64,000 nt of DNA from Oceanimonas sp. GK1 (GTDB lineage: Bacteria; Pseudomonadota; Gammaproteobacteria; Enterobacterales; Aeromonadaceae): contig NC_016745.1 in assembly GCF_000243075.1 (NCBI RefSeq), positions 3,427,001 to 3,491,000 on the forward strand. The letters are read 5' to 3'. The notes below the pieces were generated by a model. It was not told where the DNA came from and did no database searches. It saw only the letters and a program-made list of their open reading frames with translations. Positions 1 to 10,907 of this stretch are shown piece by piece; the stretch's first letter is position 1; every line of letters starts with the position of its first letter. A program made the translations under genes and the position numbers.

Positions 1-1246
1 GCTCTGTACCCGAGAGGCGGGCAAGCTGCTGCAGGATGGCATTGACGAGGTGCGCGAGGCGGTGGACTTCTGCCGCTATTATGCCAACGAGGGCCGCCGG
101 CTGATGGGAGAGCCTGCCAAGCTGCCCGGCTACACCGGCGAGCTCAACCTGCTGCAGGCTCAGGGGCGCGGGCCTTTTGTGTGCATCAGCCCGTGGAACT
201 TTCCCCTGGCTATCTTTCTCGGCCAGGTCAGTGCGGCGCTCATCACCGGCAACACCGTGCTGGCCAAGCCCGCCGAGCAGACCAGCCTGATCGCCCACCT
301 GGCGGTAACCCTGGCCCACGAGGCCGGCATTCCCGGCGACGTGTTGCAACTGCTGCCCGGCGACGGCGCCATCACGGGGGCGGCACTCACCGGTGATCTA
401 CGCATTGCCGGGGTCTGCTTTACCGGCTCCACCGACACCGCCCGGCTGATCAACCAGACCCTGGCCCAACGCAGCGGTGCCATAGTGCCGCTGATCGCCG
501 AAACCGGTGGCCAGAATGCCATGATAGTGGACTCCACCGCCCTGCCCGAGCAGGTGGTGCGGGACGTGCTGCGCGCCGCCTTTCAGAGCGCCGGCCAGCG
601 CTGCTCGGCGTTACGGGTGCTGTACCTGCAGGACGATATCGCCGACCGGGTGCTGGAGATCCTTGAAGGGGCCATGCAGGAGCTGAGCGTGGCCGATCCG
701 GCGCTGTGGTCCACCGACGTGGGCCCGGTGATCGACGCCGACGCGCAGGCCGGGCTGCAGGCCCACCTGGATGCCATGAAGGCCGCCGGTCGCAAGGTGC
801 TTGCCGAGGCACCCATGAGCGAGGCCTGCGCCGGCGGCTTTTACCTTCGCCCGACCGCCATTGAAATTGGCAGCATCGGTGAGCTCGACAAGGAGCAATT
901 CGGCCCCATCCTGCATGTGGTACGGTTCAAGGCGAAAGACATCGACCTGGTCATCGACGACATCAATGCCACCGGCTACGGCCTGACCCTGGGCATTCAC
1001 AGCCGCAACGAGTCGTTCGCCGCCCAGGTGGCCAAGCGGGCCGAGGTGGGTAATATCTACATCAACCGGGATCAGATTGGCGCCATGGTGGGCGTCCAGC
1101 CCTTTGGCGGCCGGGGCCTGTCCGGCACCGGACCCAAGGCCGGCGGCCCCCACTACCTGACCCGCTTTATCACCGAGAAGACCGTTACCAACAACACCAC
1201 CGCCATCGGCGGCAACGCCACCTTGCTGTCGCTGGGAGAGGGGTAA
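1..1246 (+). CDS. putA: PutA, C-terminal part (delta-1-pyrroline-5-carboxylate dehydrogenase half), cut by window start
   Basis: The reading frame is open from base 2 and continues off the left edge, so only the aldehyde dehydrogenase half of what is probably the bifunctional proline utilisation protein is visible. This half oxidises glutamate semialdehyde to glutamate with NAD+. Visible signs are the REAVDFCRYYA motif that opens this domain in PutA, the NAD-binding PWNFPLAI and GST segments, the general-base ELGG-like AETGGQNA, the catalytic cysteine in SAGQRCSALR, and the characteristic PutA tail around TVTNNTTAIGGNATLL. A monofunctional PutC-like enzyme cannot be excluded because the N-terminal proline dehydrogenase part is outside the window. 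It ends 220 bp before cca, with a terminator in between. Confidence 0.93.
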   Translation, partial: LCTREAGKLLQDGIDEVREAVDFCRYYANEGRRLMGEPAKLPGYTGELNLLQAQGRGPFVCISPWNFPLAIFLGQVSAALITGNTVLAKPAEQTSLIAHLAVTLAHEAGIPGDVLQLLPGDGAITGAALTGDLRIAGVCFTGSTDTARLINQTLAQRSGAIVPLIAETGGQNAMIVDSTALPEQVVRDVLRAAFQSAGQRCSALRVLYLQDDIADRVLEILEGAMQELSVADPALWSTDVGPVIDADAQAGLQAHLDAMKAAGRKVLAEAPMSEACAGGFYLRPTAIEIGSIGELDKEQFGPILHVVRFKAKDIDLVIDDINATGYGLTLGIHSRNESFAAQVAKRAEVGNIYINRDQIGAMVGVQPFGGRGLSGTGPKAGGPHYLTRFITEKTVTNNTTAIGGNATLLSLGEG

Positions 1247-1327
1247 AAGCTGAACGCGGGAAGGAAACCGCGTCCCTCCGCCACAAGCCGGAGTCCATCG
1301 CAGGGTGCACCGGCGCCTGCTGAATGG

Positions 1328-1349
1328 ATTCCGGCTCGCGGGCCGGAAT
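1328..1349. repeat. short inverted repeat, ATTCCGGC/GCCGGAAT type
   Basis: ATTCCGGC (1328-1335) pairs with GCCGGAAT (1342-1349) and is followed by GAC. The same arms followed by GAC recur at 34606-34625, so this is a dispersed intergenic palindrome. It lies between putA and its terminator. Confidence 0.7.
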
Positions 1350-1399
1350 GACGACATGGAAGTGACACTTCGCACCGCAACACAATGAAAATGAGTATC

Positions 1400-1422
1400 A
1401 AAGGCGCCGAGGCGCCTTTTTT
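1400..1422 (+). terminator. intrinsic terminator between putA and cca
   Basis: AAAGGCGC and GCGCCTTT form an 8-bp stem around a CGAG loop, followed by a T run. It is placed to end putA transcription. Confidence 0.8.
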
Positions 1423-1469
1423 CATGTTCAGCCGTTATAATGGCCGTTTTGCATGCGGGGGAGCGGACA

Positions 1470-2699
1470 GTGAAAATCTATCTGGTGGGGGGCGCAGTCA
1501 GGGACAAACTGCTGGGCCTGACGGTCAAGGAGCGGGACTACCTGGTGGTGGGCGCCGCCCCGGCGCAGTTGCTGGAGCTTGGCTACACCCAGGTGGGCAA
1601 GGACTTTCCGGTGTTCCTGCACCCCCGCAGCAAAGAGGAATACGCCCTGGCCCGCACCGAACGCAAGGCCGGCAGCGGCTACACCGGCTTTATCTGCGAC
1701 TTCGGGCCGGGCGTCACCCTGGAAGAAGACCTGCGCCGGCGGGATCTCACCATCAACGCCATTGCCCAGGACGAGGCGGGCGCACTGATCGACCCCTATG
1801 GCGGCCAGGCCGACATAGAGGCGCGGGTATTGCGCCATGTGTCCGACGCCTTTGGCGAGGATCCGCTGCGGGTGCTGCGGGTGGCCCGCTTTGCCGCCCG
1901 CTTCCACCACCTGGGCTTTACCCTGGCCGGCGAGACTCAGGCCCTGATGGTGAATATGGCCGCCAGCGGCGAGCTGGCCACCCTGACCCCGGAGCGCGTG
2001 TGGCGAGAAACCGAAAAGGCATTGGCCAGCGATAATCCCCAGGTCTTTTTTGAGGTACTGCGCGACTGCGGCGCGCTGGCGGTACTGTTTCCGGAAGTGG
2101 ATGCGCTGTTCGGTGTGCCCGGCCCCAAAAACTGGCACCCGGAGATCGACACCGGCCTGCACACCATGATGGTGCTCAAGCGCGCCGCCGATCTGGGTGC
2201 CGGTCTGCCCTGCCGCTTTGCCGCCCTGTGCCACGATCTGGGCAAGGCCCTGACGCCGCCCGACCACTGGCCCAGCCACCACCACCACGGCGAGCTGGGA
2301 GTGCCCCCCATACGGGCGTTGAGCGAGCGACTGAAGGTACCCACCGAGCACAAGGAGCTGGCGGTACTGATGAGCCGCTGGCACATTTGCCTGCACCGGC
2401 TGGCCGAGCCGGCGCCGCAGCAGGCGCATACCGTGCTGGATCTGCTGGATCATACCGATGCCTGGCGCAAACCGGCGCGCTTTGCCGAGCTGCTGCTGTG
2501 TGCCCAGGCAGATCTGCAGGGCCGCACCGGCTTTGAACAGCGGCCCTATCCCCAGCGACAACGGTTATGGCAATGGCTGCAGGAACTAAAGCAAATTACC
2601 GCCCAACCCTTTGTGGCCCAGGGACTGAAAGGCCCCGCCATTGGCGAGGCCATACGTCAGGCAAGACTTGAGCGGCTGACTCAGCTGCTGGCGGAGTAA
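1470..2699 (+). CDS. cca: multifunctional CCA tRNA nucleotidyltransferase / HD-domain phosphohydrolase
   Basis: Adds or repairs the 3' CCA of tRNAs. The protein begins [15 protein letters not shown], the class II nucleotidyltransferase G-loop seen at the start of E. coli Cca, which supports the GTG start at 1470 behind a GGGGGAGCGG ribosome site rather than an in-frame ATG 30 bp upstream. RRDLTINA (about residue 90) and the [15 protein letters not shown] helix follow, and an HD motif (HDLGK, about residue 255) marks the long gammaproteobacterial form with phosphatase/phosphodiesterase activity. Length 409 residues matches E. coli (412). It converges on uppP. Confidence 0.97.
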   Translation: MKIYLVGGAVRDKLLGLTVKERDYLVVGAAPAQLLELGYTQVGKDFPVFLHPRSKEEYALARTERKAGSGYTGFICDFGPGVTLEEDLRRRDLTINAIAQDEAGALIDPYGGQADIEARVLRHVSDAFGEDPLRVLRVARFAARFHHLGFTLAGETQALMVNMAASGELATLTPERVWRETEKALASDNPQVFFEVLRDCGALAVLFPEVDALFGVPGPKNWHPEIDTGLHTMMVLKRAADLGAGLPCRFAALCHDLGKALTPPDHWPSHHHHGELGVPPIRALSERLKVPTEHKELAVLMSRWHICLHRLAEPAPQQAHTVLDLLDHTDAWRKPARFAELLLCAQADLQGRTGFEQRPYPQRQRLWQWLQELKQITAQPFVAQGLKGPAIGEAIRQARLERLTQLLAE

Positions 2700-2736
2700 C
2701 GTCAACCTCCCCGTGTTCGCGGGGACGACGCTGTAT

Positions 2737-3537
2737 TCAACCCTGACTCAGCACGCCGATCAGTACCGCCCCCAGCGCCAGCCGGTAGAGCACAAAGGGC
2801 AAGACCCCCACCCGGCTGAGCAGCTTAAGAAACAGGTGAATGCAGGCCAGGGCACTGGCGAAGGACACCAGCACTCCCAGGCTGACCGCCGGCCAGGACA
2901 TCACAGCGCCGCTGCCCACCAGACCGCTGGCCTGGTGGCTGCCCGCCAGCAGGATCACCGGAATCGACATCAGAAAGGAAAACCGCGCCGCCGCCTGCCG
3001 GGTGAGCCCCAGCATCAGGCCGGCGGTAAGGGTAATGCCACTGCGGGAGGTACCGGGGATCAGCGCCAGCGCCTGAGCACAGCCAAGCCAAAGGGCGCCG
3101 CGCCAGCCGGTTTGATATTCGTTTTTGCATTGCCGGGCGATGCGGTCCGCCCACCACAACAGCAAACCAAAGACAATGGTGGCGGCGGCAATCACCCAGC
3201 CAGAGCGCAGGTAGGCGCCAATCACCTCGTCCAGCAGCAGCCCCGCCACGCAGGCGGGCACCGTGGCCAGTATGATGCCCCAGGCCAGCCGCGACTCGGC
3301 ACTGTGGCCGCCGCCCCGCAGTGATGCCCACCAGCTCAGCGCCATGGTGTGCACCTCGCGCCGAAAGTAGTACAGCACCGCCAGCAGGCTGCCCAGGTGC
3401 ACCGCCACGTCAAAGGCCATGCCCTGATCGGGCCAGCCCAGCAGGACCGCCGGCAATATCAGGTGAGCAGAGCTCGAAACAGGTAAAAATTCGGTCAGCC
3501 CCTGGATCAGGGCCAGCAGAATGGCATGAACTTCCAT
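2737..3537 (-). CDS. uppP: undecaprenyl-diphosphatase UppP (BacA)
   Basis: Integral membrane enzyme that dephosphorylates undecaprenyl diphosphate to recycle the lipid carrier for peptidoglycan and other envelope polymers. The protein (266 aa) has the family signatures: the N-terminal [14 protein letters not shown] loop (E/Q-rich motif region) near residue 15 and [11 protein letters not shown] around residue 165, with about eight hydrophobic segments. Start ATG at 3537 gives [13 protein letters not shown], the usual N terminus. It lies upstream of nothing in its own operon visible here; folB is 64 bp upstream in the same direction and may be co-transcribed. Confidence 0.96.
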   Translation of the reverse strand: MEVHAILLALIQGLTEFLPVSSSAHLILPAVLLGWPDQGMAFDVAVHLGSLLAVLYYFRREVHTMALSWWASLRGGGHSAESRLAWGIILATVPACVAGLLLDEVIGAYLRSGWVIAAATIVFGLLLWWADRIARQCKNEYQTGWRGALWLGCAQALALIPGTSRSGITLTAGLMLGLTRQAAARFSFLMSIPVILLAGSHQASGLVGSGAVMSWPAVSLGVLVSFASALACIHLFLKLLSRVGVLPFVLYRLALGAVLIGVLSQG

Positions 3538-3601
3538 GAAGCCGTTCTCTGAAATAATGATGGCTTAGAGTATAACGGTTTGGAATGACAATACAGTGAC
3601 G

Positions 3602-3970
3602 CTAGCCCTGCAGATTGCGGCTGGCAAAACGTTCGATTTCCACCCCCACCCCGGCCGCATTGGGCACGGCGGCGGGTTTGGTCAGGCGCACCTTCACCGA
3701 CAGCACCGGGAACTCGGTCAGGATCAGTCGCGCAATGTGCTCGGCCATGGTTTCCACCAGCTCAACGTGGTTCTGCTCGGCATAGGCGGTCACCTTCTGG
3801 GACAGGGTCGCATAGTCGAGGGCGCAGCCGATGTCGTCACCCGCCGCCGCGGGTCGGTTGTCATACCCCATTTCCAGATCGAACCGGATCTTCTGGCGAA
3901 TGCCTTTCTCCCACTCGTAAACGCCTATGGTCGTCAGTACTTCCAGGCCTTGCACAAACACTTTATCCAT
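3602..3970 (-). CDS. folB: dihydroneopterin aldolase FolB
   Basis: Folate biosynthesis enzyme that cleaves 7,8-dihydroneopterin to 6-hydroxymethyl-dihydropterin and glycolaldehyde, and may also epimerise it. The 122-residue length and the N terminus MDKVFVQGLEVLTTIGVYEWEK, with the conserved E of the TIGVYEWE segment, are typical; LVETMAEHIARLIL and VRLTKPAAVPNA correspond to the later conserved blocks. It is divergent from plsY, an arrangement (folB/plsY/tsaD) common in gammaproteobacteria. Confidence 0.95.
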   Translation of the reverse strand: MDKVFVQGLEVLTTIGVYEWEKGIRQKIRFDLEMGYDNRPAAAGDDIGCALDYATLSQKVTAYAEQNHVELVETMAEHIARLILTEFPVLSVKVRLTKPAAVPNAAGVGVEIERFASRNLQG

Positions 3971-4073
3971 CGTCTTCGTCTTCTGTTAAGCTGTGGCTGT
4001 CTTTGGCGAGCAGGCCGTAAGGCCGGTTCAGCGCGCCATCATAACGGATTGAACCCGGGGTATAAACCGCGAG

Positions 4074-4673
4074 ATGACCGCCCTTACGTTGTTCATGATC
4101 ATACTGGCCTATCTGGGCGGCTCGGTGTCCAGCGCCGTGCTGATCTCCCGTCTCTATCGCCTGCCCGATCCCCGCACCCATGGCTCCGGTAATCCCGGCG
4201 CCACCAATGTGCTGCGCACCGGCAACCGCAGCGCGGCGGTGTGGGTGCTGCTGCTCGACCTGCTCAAAGGCACCCTGCCCGTCTACCTCGGCTGGTTTCT
4301 CGGCATCAGCCCGCTTTATCTGGCCTTTATCGCCATGGCCGCCTGCCTGGGGCACATGTTCCCGTTATTTTTTCACTTTCGCGGCGGCAAGGGCGTGGCC
4401 ACAGCGCTGGGCGCCCTGCTGCCGCTTGGCATGGACCTGGCCGGCCTGTTGCTGCTGACCTGGCTGGTCAGCCTGGGACTGTTTGGCTATTCGTCGCTGG
4501 CGTCGCTGATCACCGCCCTGTTCGCGCCCGTATTCGTGTACTTTATCAAGCCCGAATACACCCTGGCGGTGGCGCTGTTGTCCTGCCTGATTATTGTGCG
4601 TCATCATCGCAATATCAGCCGGCTTTACCATCATGAGGAAACGCCCATCCTCAACCGCTTCAAGCGCAGGTGA
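4074..4673 (+). CDS. plsY: glycerol-3-phosphate acyltransferase PlsY
   Basis: Inner-membrane enzyme that transfers an acyl group from acyl-phosphate to glycerol-3-phosphate, the first step of phospholipid synthesis. The 199-residue protein has five or so hydrophobic helices and the three cytoplasmic motifs of the family: [12 protein letters not shown] near residue 38, a [20 protein letters not shown] block near residue 95-115, and the basic RHHRNISRL near residue 175. It diverges from folB and converges on tsaD. Confidence 0.96.
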   Translation: MTALTLFMIILAYLGGSVSSAVLISRLYRLPDPRTHGSGNPGATNVLRTGNRSAAVWVLLLDLLKGTLPVYLGWFLGISPLYLAFIAMAACLGHMFPLFFHFRGGKGVATALGALLPLGMDLAGLLLLTWLVSLGLFGYSSLASLITALFAPVFVYFIKPEYTLAVALLSCLIIVRHHRNISRLYHHEETPILNRFKRR

Positions 4674-4692
4674 AGCGCGTGAGGAGTGAAGT

Positions 4693-4750
4693 GTGAGGGG
4701 TGAGGAGTTCACGCTCTGTGTCTCCTTACCCCTCACTCCTTACCCCTCAC
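4693..4750. repeat. inverted repeat between plsY and tsaD, overlapping the tsaD stop
   Basis: A left arm GTGAGGGGTGAGGAG (4693-4707) is complementary (14 of 15) to two back-to-back copies of CTCCTTACCCCTCAC (4722-4736 and 4736-4750). The last copy includes the tsaD stop codon and final codons. It could serve as a bidirectional transcription end for the convergent pair, although no clean T run follows. Confidence 0.55.
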
Positions 4751-5762
4751 CAACCGGCGACAGCTCATCCAGCGGCCAGCGCGGGCGGGCCTGCACCAGC
4801 AACGGTTCGGTCTGGCCGGCCTTGAGCCGCTGCAGCCCGGCAAAGGCGATCATGGCGCCGTTGTCGGTGCAGTATTCATTGCGCGGGTAAAACACCTCGC
4901 CCTTCAGCCCGGTCATCAAGGCGGCCAGTTGCTCCCGCAACGACACATTGGCACTGACGCCGCCCGCCACCACCAGCCGGTTGAGCCCGGTCTGCTTCAA
5001 TGCCCGTTCACATTTGATGGCCAGGGTGTCGACCACCGCCTGCTGAAAGGCGTGGGCAATGTCGGCCCGGGTCTGGTCGTCGTCGCCTTCGGCGGCAATG
5101 GTGGTGGCGGTGGCGGTCTTCAGCCCGGAGAAGCTGAAGTCCAGCCCGGGCCGGTCGGTCATGGGCCGGGGAAACTTAAAGCGGCCGGGCACGCCTTGCT
5201 CTGCCAGCTTCGCCAGGCGCGGACCGCCGGGATAATCAAGGCCCATCAGCTTGGCGGTCTTGTCAAAGGCCTCGCCGGCGGCATCGTCGATAGACTCGCC
5301 AAGGATCTGATAGCGGCCAATGCCGTCCACCCGTACCAGCAGGGTGTGACCACCGGACACCAGCAGCGCCACAAAGGGAAAGGCCGGCATCCGCTCTTCC
5401 AGCATGGGGGCCAGCAGGTGCCCTTCCATGTGGTGTACCGCCACCGCCGGCTTGCCCCAGGCAAAGGCCAGGCTGCGACCGATGGTGGCCCCCACCAGCA
5501 GCGCGCCCATCAGCCCCGGGCCGGCGGTATAGGCCACACCGTCGATGTCGTCCTGGCTGCAGCCGGCTTCCGCCAGCGCCGCCTCAATCAGCGGAATGGT
5601 CTTGCGAATGTGGTCGCGGCTGGCCAGCTCGGGCACCACACCGCCGTAATCGGCATGCAGTTTCACCTGGCTGTACAGCTGATGGGAGAGAATGCCGAGC
5701 TTGTCGTCATAGATGGCGATGCCGGTTTCGTCGCAGGAGGTTTCGATGCCTAGTACACGCAT
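4740..5762 (-). CDS. tsaD: tRNA N6-adenosine threonylcarbamoyltransferase TsaD
   Basis: Catalytic subunit for the final step of t6A37 formation in tRNAs that read ANN codons. The 340-residue protein starts [19 protein letters not shown], the ASKHA ATP-binding opening of the Kae1/TsaD family, and carries [12 protein letters not shown] near residue 110, the histidine pair that binds the metal. The SGLKTA and VAGGVSAN blocks are also present. It stands opposite rpsU, as in E. coli, with a shared divergent promoter region. Confidence 0.97.
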   Translation of the reverse strand: MRVLGIETSCDETGIAIYDDKLGILSHQLYSQVKLHADYGGVVPELASRDHIRKTIPLIEAALAEAGCSQDDIDGVAYTAGPGLMGALLVGATIGRSLAFAWGKPAVAVHHMEGHLLAPMLEERMPAFPFVALLVSGGHTLLVRVDGIGRYQILGESIDDAAGEAFDKTAKLMGLDYPGGPRLAKLAEQGVPGRFKFPRPMTDRPGLDFSFSGLKTATATTIAAEGDDDQTRADIAHAFQQAVVDTLAIKCERALKQTGLNRLVVAGGVSANVSLREQLAALMTGLKGEVFYPRNEYCTDNGAMIAFAGLQRLKAGQTEPLLVQARPRWPLDELSPVGEG

Positions 5763-5844
5763 GGGAAAATGAATAACACTGTCGAAAAATAGGCAACCAT
5801 GTTACCCTGCCCGCGCTTTTTTAACCAGTAAAGGGGTGTCGGTC

Positions 5845-5874
5845 TTTACAGCCATACCCGGTTAAGAGTAGAAT
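5845..5874 (+). promoter_or_regulatory. sigma-70 promoter for the rpsU operon
   Basis: TTTACA (5845-5850) and TAGAAT (5869-5874) are separated by 18 bp, 61 bp before the rpsU start. Fair matches to -35 and -10; assigned by position. Confidence 0.6.
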
Positions 5875-5904
5875 TTCGCACCATTTTATTGTCATACTGG
5901 TTGA

Positions 5905-6150
<246 letters not shown>

Positions 6151-6165
6151 GGCGTTGTTGATCTC

Positions 6166-6609
6166 ATGTCTTTGAAAGACCAGCTGTCGGAACAGCAGAA
6201 AAATGCCATGCGCGCCAAAGACAAGGCTCGCCTGGGCACCCTGCGCATGCTGATGGCCGAGATCAAGCAAAAAGAGATCGACAGCCGCGAGACCCTGGAC
6301 GATGACGGCATCATCGCGGTGATCACCAAGATGGTGAAACAGCGCAAAGATGCCGCCAACCAGTTCGAGCAGGCCGGTCGTCAGGAACTGGCCGACAATG
6401 AGCGCCAGGAAATCGTGGTGCTGCAGGAGTTCCTGCCGCAACCCCTGACCGAAGACGAGCTGGACGCTTTGCTCACGCAGGCCATCGCCGACACCGGCGC
6501 CACTGGCATGCAGGACATGGGCAAGGTGATGGCGGTACTCAAACCGCAGATCCAGGGCCGTGCAGACATGGGCAAGGTCAGCGCCACCATCAAGGCCAAA
6601 CTGGCCTGA
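6166..6609 (+). CDS. yqeY: GatB/YqeY domain protein
   Basis: A 147-residue cytoplasmic protein with the YqeY fold, related to the tRNA-interacting tail of the GatB amidotransferase subunit; the precise function is not established. Visible signs are the MSLKDQLSEQQKNAMRAKDKARL start, the KQRKDAANQFEQAGRQELADNE segment, and the YLPQPL-like EFLPQPLTEDELDALL. Its position between rpsU and dnaG is conserved in many gammaproteobacteria. A terminator-like hairpin separates it from dnaG. Confidence 0.94.
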   Translation: MSLKDQLSEQQKNAMRAKDKARLGTLRMLMAEIKQKEIDSRETLDDDGIIAVITKMVKQRKDAANQFEQAGRQELADNERQEIVVLQEFLPQPLTEDELDALLTQAIADTGATGMQDMGKVMAVLKPQIQGRADMGKVSATIKAKLA

Positions 6610-6633
6610 TAATCGCCGCTGAACTGCCAACGG

Positions 6634-6668
6634 GCCGTGCTTCGAGAGAATGCACGGCTTTGTTTTTT
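6634..6668 (+). terminator. terminator or attenuator between yqeY and dnaG
   Basis: GCCGTGC (6634-6640) pairs with GCACGGC (6652-6658) and a T-rich run follows, 16 bp before the dnaG ATG. In E. coli an internal terminator in this operon keeps primase scarce relative to S21; this hairpin is placed to do the same. Confidence 0.75.
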
Positions 6669-6683
6669 GCTTTAGGGTGAATC

Positions 6684-8045
6684 ATGGCTGGCAGAATCCC
6701 GCAACAATTTATTGACGACCTCCTCGCCCGCACCGACATTGTCGATTTGATCGATCAGCGGGTACGACTCAAAAAAGCCGGCAAGAACTATCAGGCCTGC
6801 TGCCCCTTTCATAACGAAAAAAGCCCGTCCTTTACGGTTAGTCCCGACAAACAGTTCTATCACTGCTTCGGCTGTGGCGCCCACGGCACCGCCCTTGGCT
6901 TTTTGATGGAATATGACGGGCTGGAATTTCTCGACGCTATTGACGAAATGGCGGCCATGCACGGCCTCACCGTGCCCCGGGAAAGCACCGGCGGCAGCTC
7001 GCCCCAGCAACAGGCGGCGGCCCGGGCCGAACGTCAGGATCTCTACGGCCTGCTGAACGACATCAGTCAGTTTTACCAGCAGCAACTGCGCAGCGCATCG
7101 GCAGCCATTGACTACCTCAAGGGCCGGGGCCTGAGCGGCGAGGTGGTGAAACGCTTTGGCATTGGCTATGTGCCGGATCAGTGGGACAGCGTCAAACGCC
7201 GCTTTGGCAAAAACCGCGACACCGAACGCCAGCTGATCGACGGCGGCATGCTGCTGCAAAACGACAACGGCCGCGTTTACGACCGCTTTCGCGATCGCAT
7301 CATGTTCCCCATTCGGGACCGGCGCGGCCGCACCATCGGCTTTGGCGGCCGGGTGCTGGGCGACGGCACCCCCAAGTACCTGAACTCGCCGGAAACCCCG
7401 GTGTTTCACAAGGGGCGCGAGCTGTATGGCCTGTATGAAGTTCGCCAGGCCCACCGCAACCCGGAGCGCATTCTGGTGGTGGAAGGCTACATGGACGTGG
7501 TGGCCCTGGCCCAGTTCGGCATCGACTACGCGGTAGCCAGCCTGGGCACCTCCACCACCCCCGATCAGCTGCAGTTGCTGTACCGTACCACCCGCGAAGT
7601 GATCTGCTGCTACGATGGCGACCGCGCCGGTCGCGAAGCCGCCTGGCGGGCACTGGAAAACGCCCTGCCGCTGATGCAGGACGGCCGCAGCCTGCGCTTT
7701 GTGTTTTTGCCCGACGGCGAAGATCCCGACAGCCTGGTACGCACCCAGGGCCAGCAGGCCTTTGAACGGCTACTGGACAACGCCCAGGACTTTGGCGACT
7801 TTCTGTTTGAACGCCTGGCGCAAGACAGCATGGGCGGCGACGCCGGCCAGCACGAGCTGGCCCACAAGGCCGCCGAAGCCATTATGCGGGTGCCCGAGGG
7901 CTTTACCCGGGAAGGCCTGGTCACTCAGCTGTCGCGCCAGCTCAACTGGGGCGAGAACGAGCGCCGGATCAAGGAGCTGTTTGCGCGGCTGAAGCCCGCC
8001 GAGGGCGAAAAAAACCGCCGTCGCGCCCGCAAAAACTCAAGTTAA
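6684..8045 (+). CDS. dnaG: DNA primase DnaG, zero-frame product lacking the helicase-binding domain
   Basis: Synthesises RNA primers at the replication fork. The 453-residue zero-frame product has the CHC2 zinc ribbon (CCPFHN ... CFGCGAHG, residues 39-65), the TOPRIM catalytic core (VVEGYMDVVAL near 268, CCYDGDRAGREAA near 308) and the core C-terminal part. It then runs into a basic tail, KNRRRARKNSS, and a stop at 8043. E. coli DnaG has 581 residues; what is missing is exactly the DnaB-binding domain, which is found intact in the -1 frame (8015-8455). The frames meet at the heptamer A AAA AAC (8009-8015), with AAA and AAC in zero frame. Joined, the protein would have about 590 residues. Recoding, transcriptional slippage on the A7 run, a true mutation and a base-calling error are all possible. 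Confidence 0.93.
   Translation: MAGRIPQQFIDDLLARTDIVDLIDQRVRLKKAGKNYQACCPFHNEKSPSFTVSPDKQFYHCFGCGAHGTALGFLMEYDGLEFLDAIDEMAAMHGLTVPRESTGGSSPQQQAAARAERQDLYGLLNDISQFYQQQLRSASAAIDYLKGRGLSGEVVKRFGIGYVPDQWDSVKRRFGKNRDTERQLIDGGMLLQNDNGRVYDRFRDRIMFPIRDRRGRTIGFGGRVLGDGTPKYLNSPETPVFHKGRELYGLYEVRQAHRNPERILVVEGYMDVVALAQFGIDYAVASLGTSTTPDQLQLLYRTTREVICCYDGDRAGREAAWRALENALPLMQDGRSLRFVFLPDGEDPDSLVRTQGQQAFERLLDNAQDFGDFLFERLAQDSMGGDAGQHELAHKAAEAIMRVPEGFTREGLVTQLSRQLNWGENERRIKELFARLKPAEGEKNRRRARKNSS
8009..8015 (+). other. candidate -1 slippery heptamer A AAA AAC in dnaG
   Basis: The zero-frame codons are GAA AAA AAC; a one-base backward slip gives AAA AAA and continues CCG CCG TCG into the frame of the DnaB-binding domain. 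The seven-A run is also a site for transcriptional slippage. A purine-rich GAGGG lies only a few bases upstream (8001-8005), closer than the spacing of the dnaX Shine-Dalgarno-like stimulator. I see no obvious strong stem immediately downstream. Confidence 0.6.
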
Positions 8046-8455
8046 CCCCGCTTCGACGGGCCATTGCCCTTGTGCTACAATATCCGGCTGCCGCGGCCCG
8101 GCTGCCGGAAATGCCGGCGCTGGAAGAGCTGTCCGTTCCGGGCATGGAGCTGCTGCTGGCGCTGCTGGTGATGGTGCGCGAACAGCCCGGAATGAGTACC
8201 GCCCAGTTGCTGGAGCACTGGCGGGGGCATTCAGCGGAGCCTGCGCTGTCGCGCCTGGCCATGGCCGACAACGCCTTTGCCGGTGACCATATCGAGCAGG
8301 AACTGCAAGACATCTTCGTGGTGCTGATCAACGACTACCTGGCCCAACGCATTGAGCTGCTGCAACAAAAAAGCCGCAGCCGCGACGGGCTGACACCATC
8401 GGAAAAACAGGAATTACTGCTGCTGCTGACAGAAAGCAAGGGCGGCGCGGTCTGA
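8015..8455 (+). CDS. dnaG: DnaG C-terminal helicase-interaction domain in the -1 frame
   Basis: This frame has no stop from 8015 to 8452 and reads PPSRPQKLKLTPLRRAIALVL, then a QYPAAAARLP segment, then GMSTAQLLEHWRG and a helical end with ELLLLLTESKGG. These match, block for block, the DnaB-binding domain of E. coli DnaG (its TTMRILIGLLVQNPELATLVP and LTTGQLLEHYRG). There is no ribosome site for independent translation; the first possible start, a GTG at 8072, would already be inside the domain. It is therefore best read as the continuation of dnaG after a -1 shift, not a separate gene. Confidence 0.88.
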   Translation, partial: PPSRPQKLKLTPLRRAIALVLQYPAAAARLPEMPALEELSVPGMELLLALLVMVREQPGMSTAQLLEHWRGHSAEPALSRLAMADNAFAGDHIEQELQDIFVVLINDYLAQRIELLQQKSRSRDGLTPSEKQELLLLLTESKGGAV

Positions 8456-8599
8456 TAATTGAAAAACGGGCAAGATGCCCCAAGATTGTAGTAAAGGCCC
8501 GAACACGGGTAGAAGGTAAACCAGTGAACGCTGCAGCACGCTCGGCTCAAGGGCGAGGTGTTGGCAAGCTCGGACCAGTTAGCCAGACTGGTCAAATTT

Positions 8600-8608
8600 T
8601 GTTATAAT
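8600..8608 (+). promoter_or_regulatory. extended -10 promoter before rpoD
   Basis: TGTTATAAT fits the extended -10 pattern TGnTATAAT; no good -35 lies upstream. It would start transcription about 65 bp before the rpoD ATG, in the 220-bp gap after dnaG. Confidence 0.65.
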
Positions 8609-8679
8609 CGGCTACTTGCGCGCCAGAAATGAGTGCCTCTAGTACCCACCCTCTTGCAACATCTAACCGGACGAGTTCT

Positions 8680-10524
<1,845 letters not shown>

Positions 10525-10547
10525 GCACAACCGCACCACAAGGTTCA

Positions 10548-10570
10548 AAGGGCGCTCCGGCGCCCTTTTT
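10548..10570 (+). terminator. terminator of the rpsU-dnaG-rpoD operon
   Basis: GGGCGC (10550-10555), loop TCCG, GCGCCC (10560-10565), then five T. Confidence 0.88.
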
Positions 10571-10590
10571 CTTTGCCTACCGGTCAAGTC

Positions 10591-10690
10591 GGCAAAGGGC
10601 TACTTCACGACACGCTACGAGTACCTCCATGTAACGCTCGGCAAATGCCACCCATGGCATTTGATCGGTCGTGAAGCAGCTCCCTTTGCC
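10591..10690. repeat. 100-bp nested inverted-repeat element, copy A
   Basis: Outer arms 10591-10611 (GGCAAAGGG then CTACTTCACGAC) and 10668-10690 are inverted copies of each other with small gaps. A perfect inner palindrome CAAATGCCA/TGGCATTTG sits at 10642-10663. The core 10635-10670, read on the minus strand, recurs with a few changes at 35518-35552. It encodes nothing and looks like a small non-autonomous repeat of the MITE/REP type. Confidence 0.72.
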
Positions 10691-10778
10691 CTCCTGTCGA
10701 CCATTCACATTGTCTAAAGCGTCGTCTTTGGTATAGAGCCAACCGCTTAAAAATCAAACTCCTAAGCGCCGCCACGGC

Positions 10779-10808
10779 TGGACAGGCCCCCGCCCCTTCC
10801 CCTATAAT
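10779..10808 (+). promoter_or_regulatory. promoter of tRNA-Ile2
   Basis: TGGACA (10779-10784) and TATAAT (10803-10808) with 18 bp between, ending 12 bp before the tRNA. Confidence 0.72.
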
Positions 10809-10820
10809 CAGCCCACTTTT

Positions 10821-10897
10821 GGCCCCTTAGCTCAGTTGGTTAGAGCAGTCGACTCATAATCGATTGGTCGCCCGTTCAAGTCGGGCAGGGGCCACCA
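10821..10897 (+). tRNA. ileX: tRNA-Ile2 (CAU anticodon, lysidine type)
   Basis: A 77-nt cloverleaf beginning GGCCCCTTAGCTCAGTTGGT and ending GGGGCCACCA with encoded CCA. The acceptor stem GGCCCCT/AGGGGCC, the T stem around GTTCAAGTC, and the anticodon loop CTCATAA are all present. The sequence follows E. coli ileX closely (GGCCCCTTAGCTCAGT start, GGTCGC in the variable arm), so the CAU anticodon is read as the lysidine-modified AUA decoder rather than methionine. Confidence 0.95.
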
Positions 10898-10907
10898 TAC
10901 AGACACT

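Noticed and set aside
8030-8036. Second shift-prone run, C AAA AAC, in dnaG
   Set aside because: It does not meet the XXXYYYZ rule in zero frame and lies after the better heptamer.
6684-8455. Calling dnaG a pseudogene
   Set aside because: Both parts are fully conserved apart from the one frame break, the gene is essential, and a recoding or base-calling explanation is simpler than decay.
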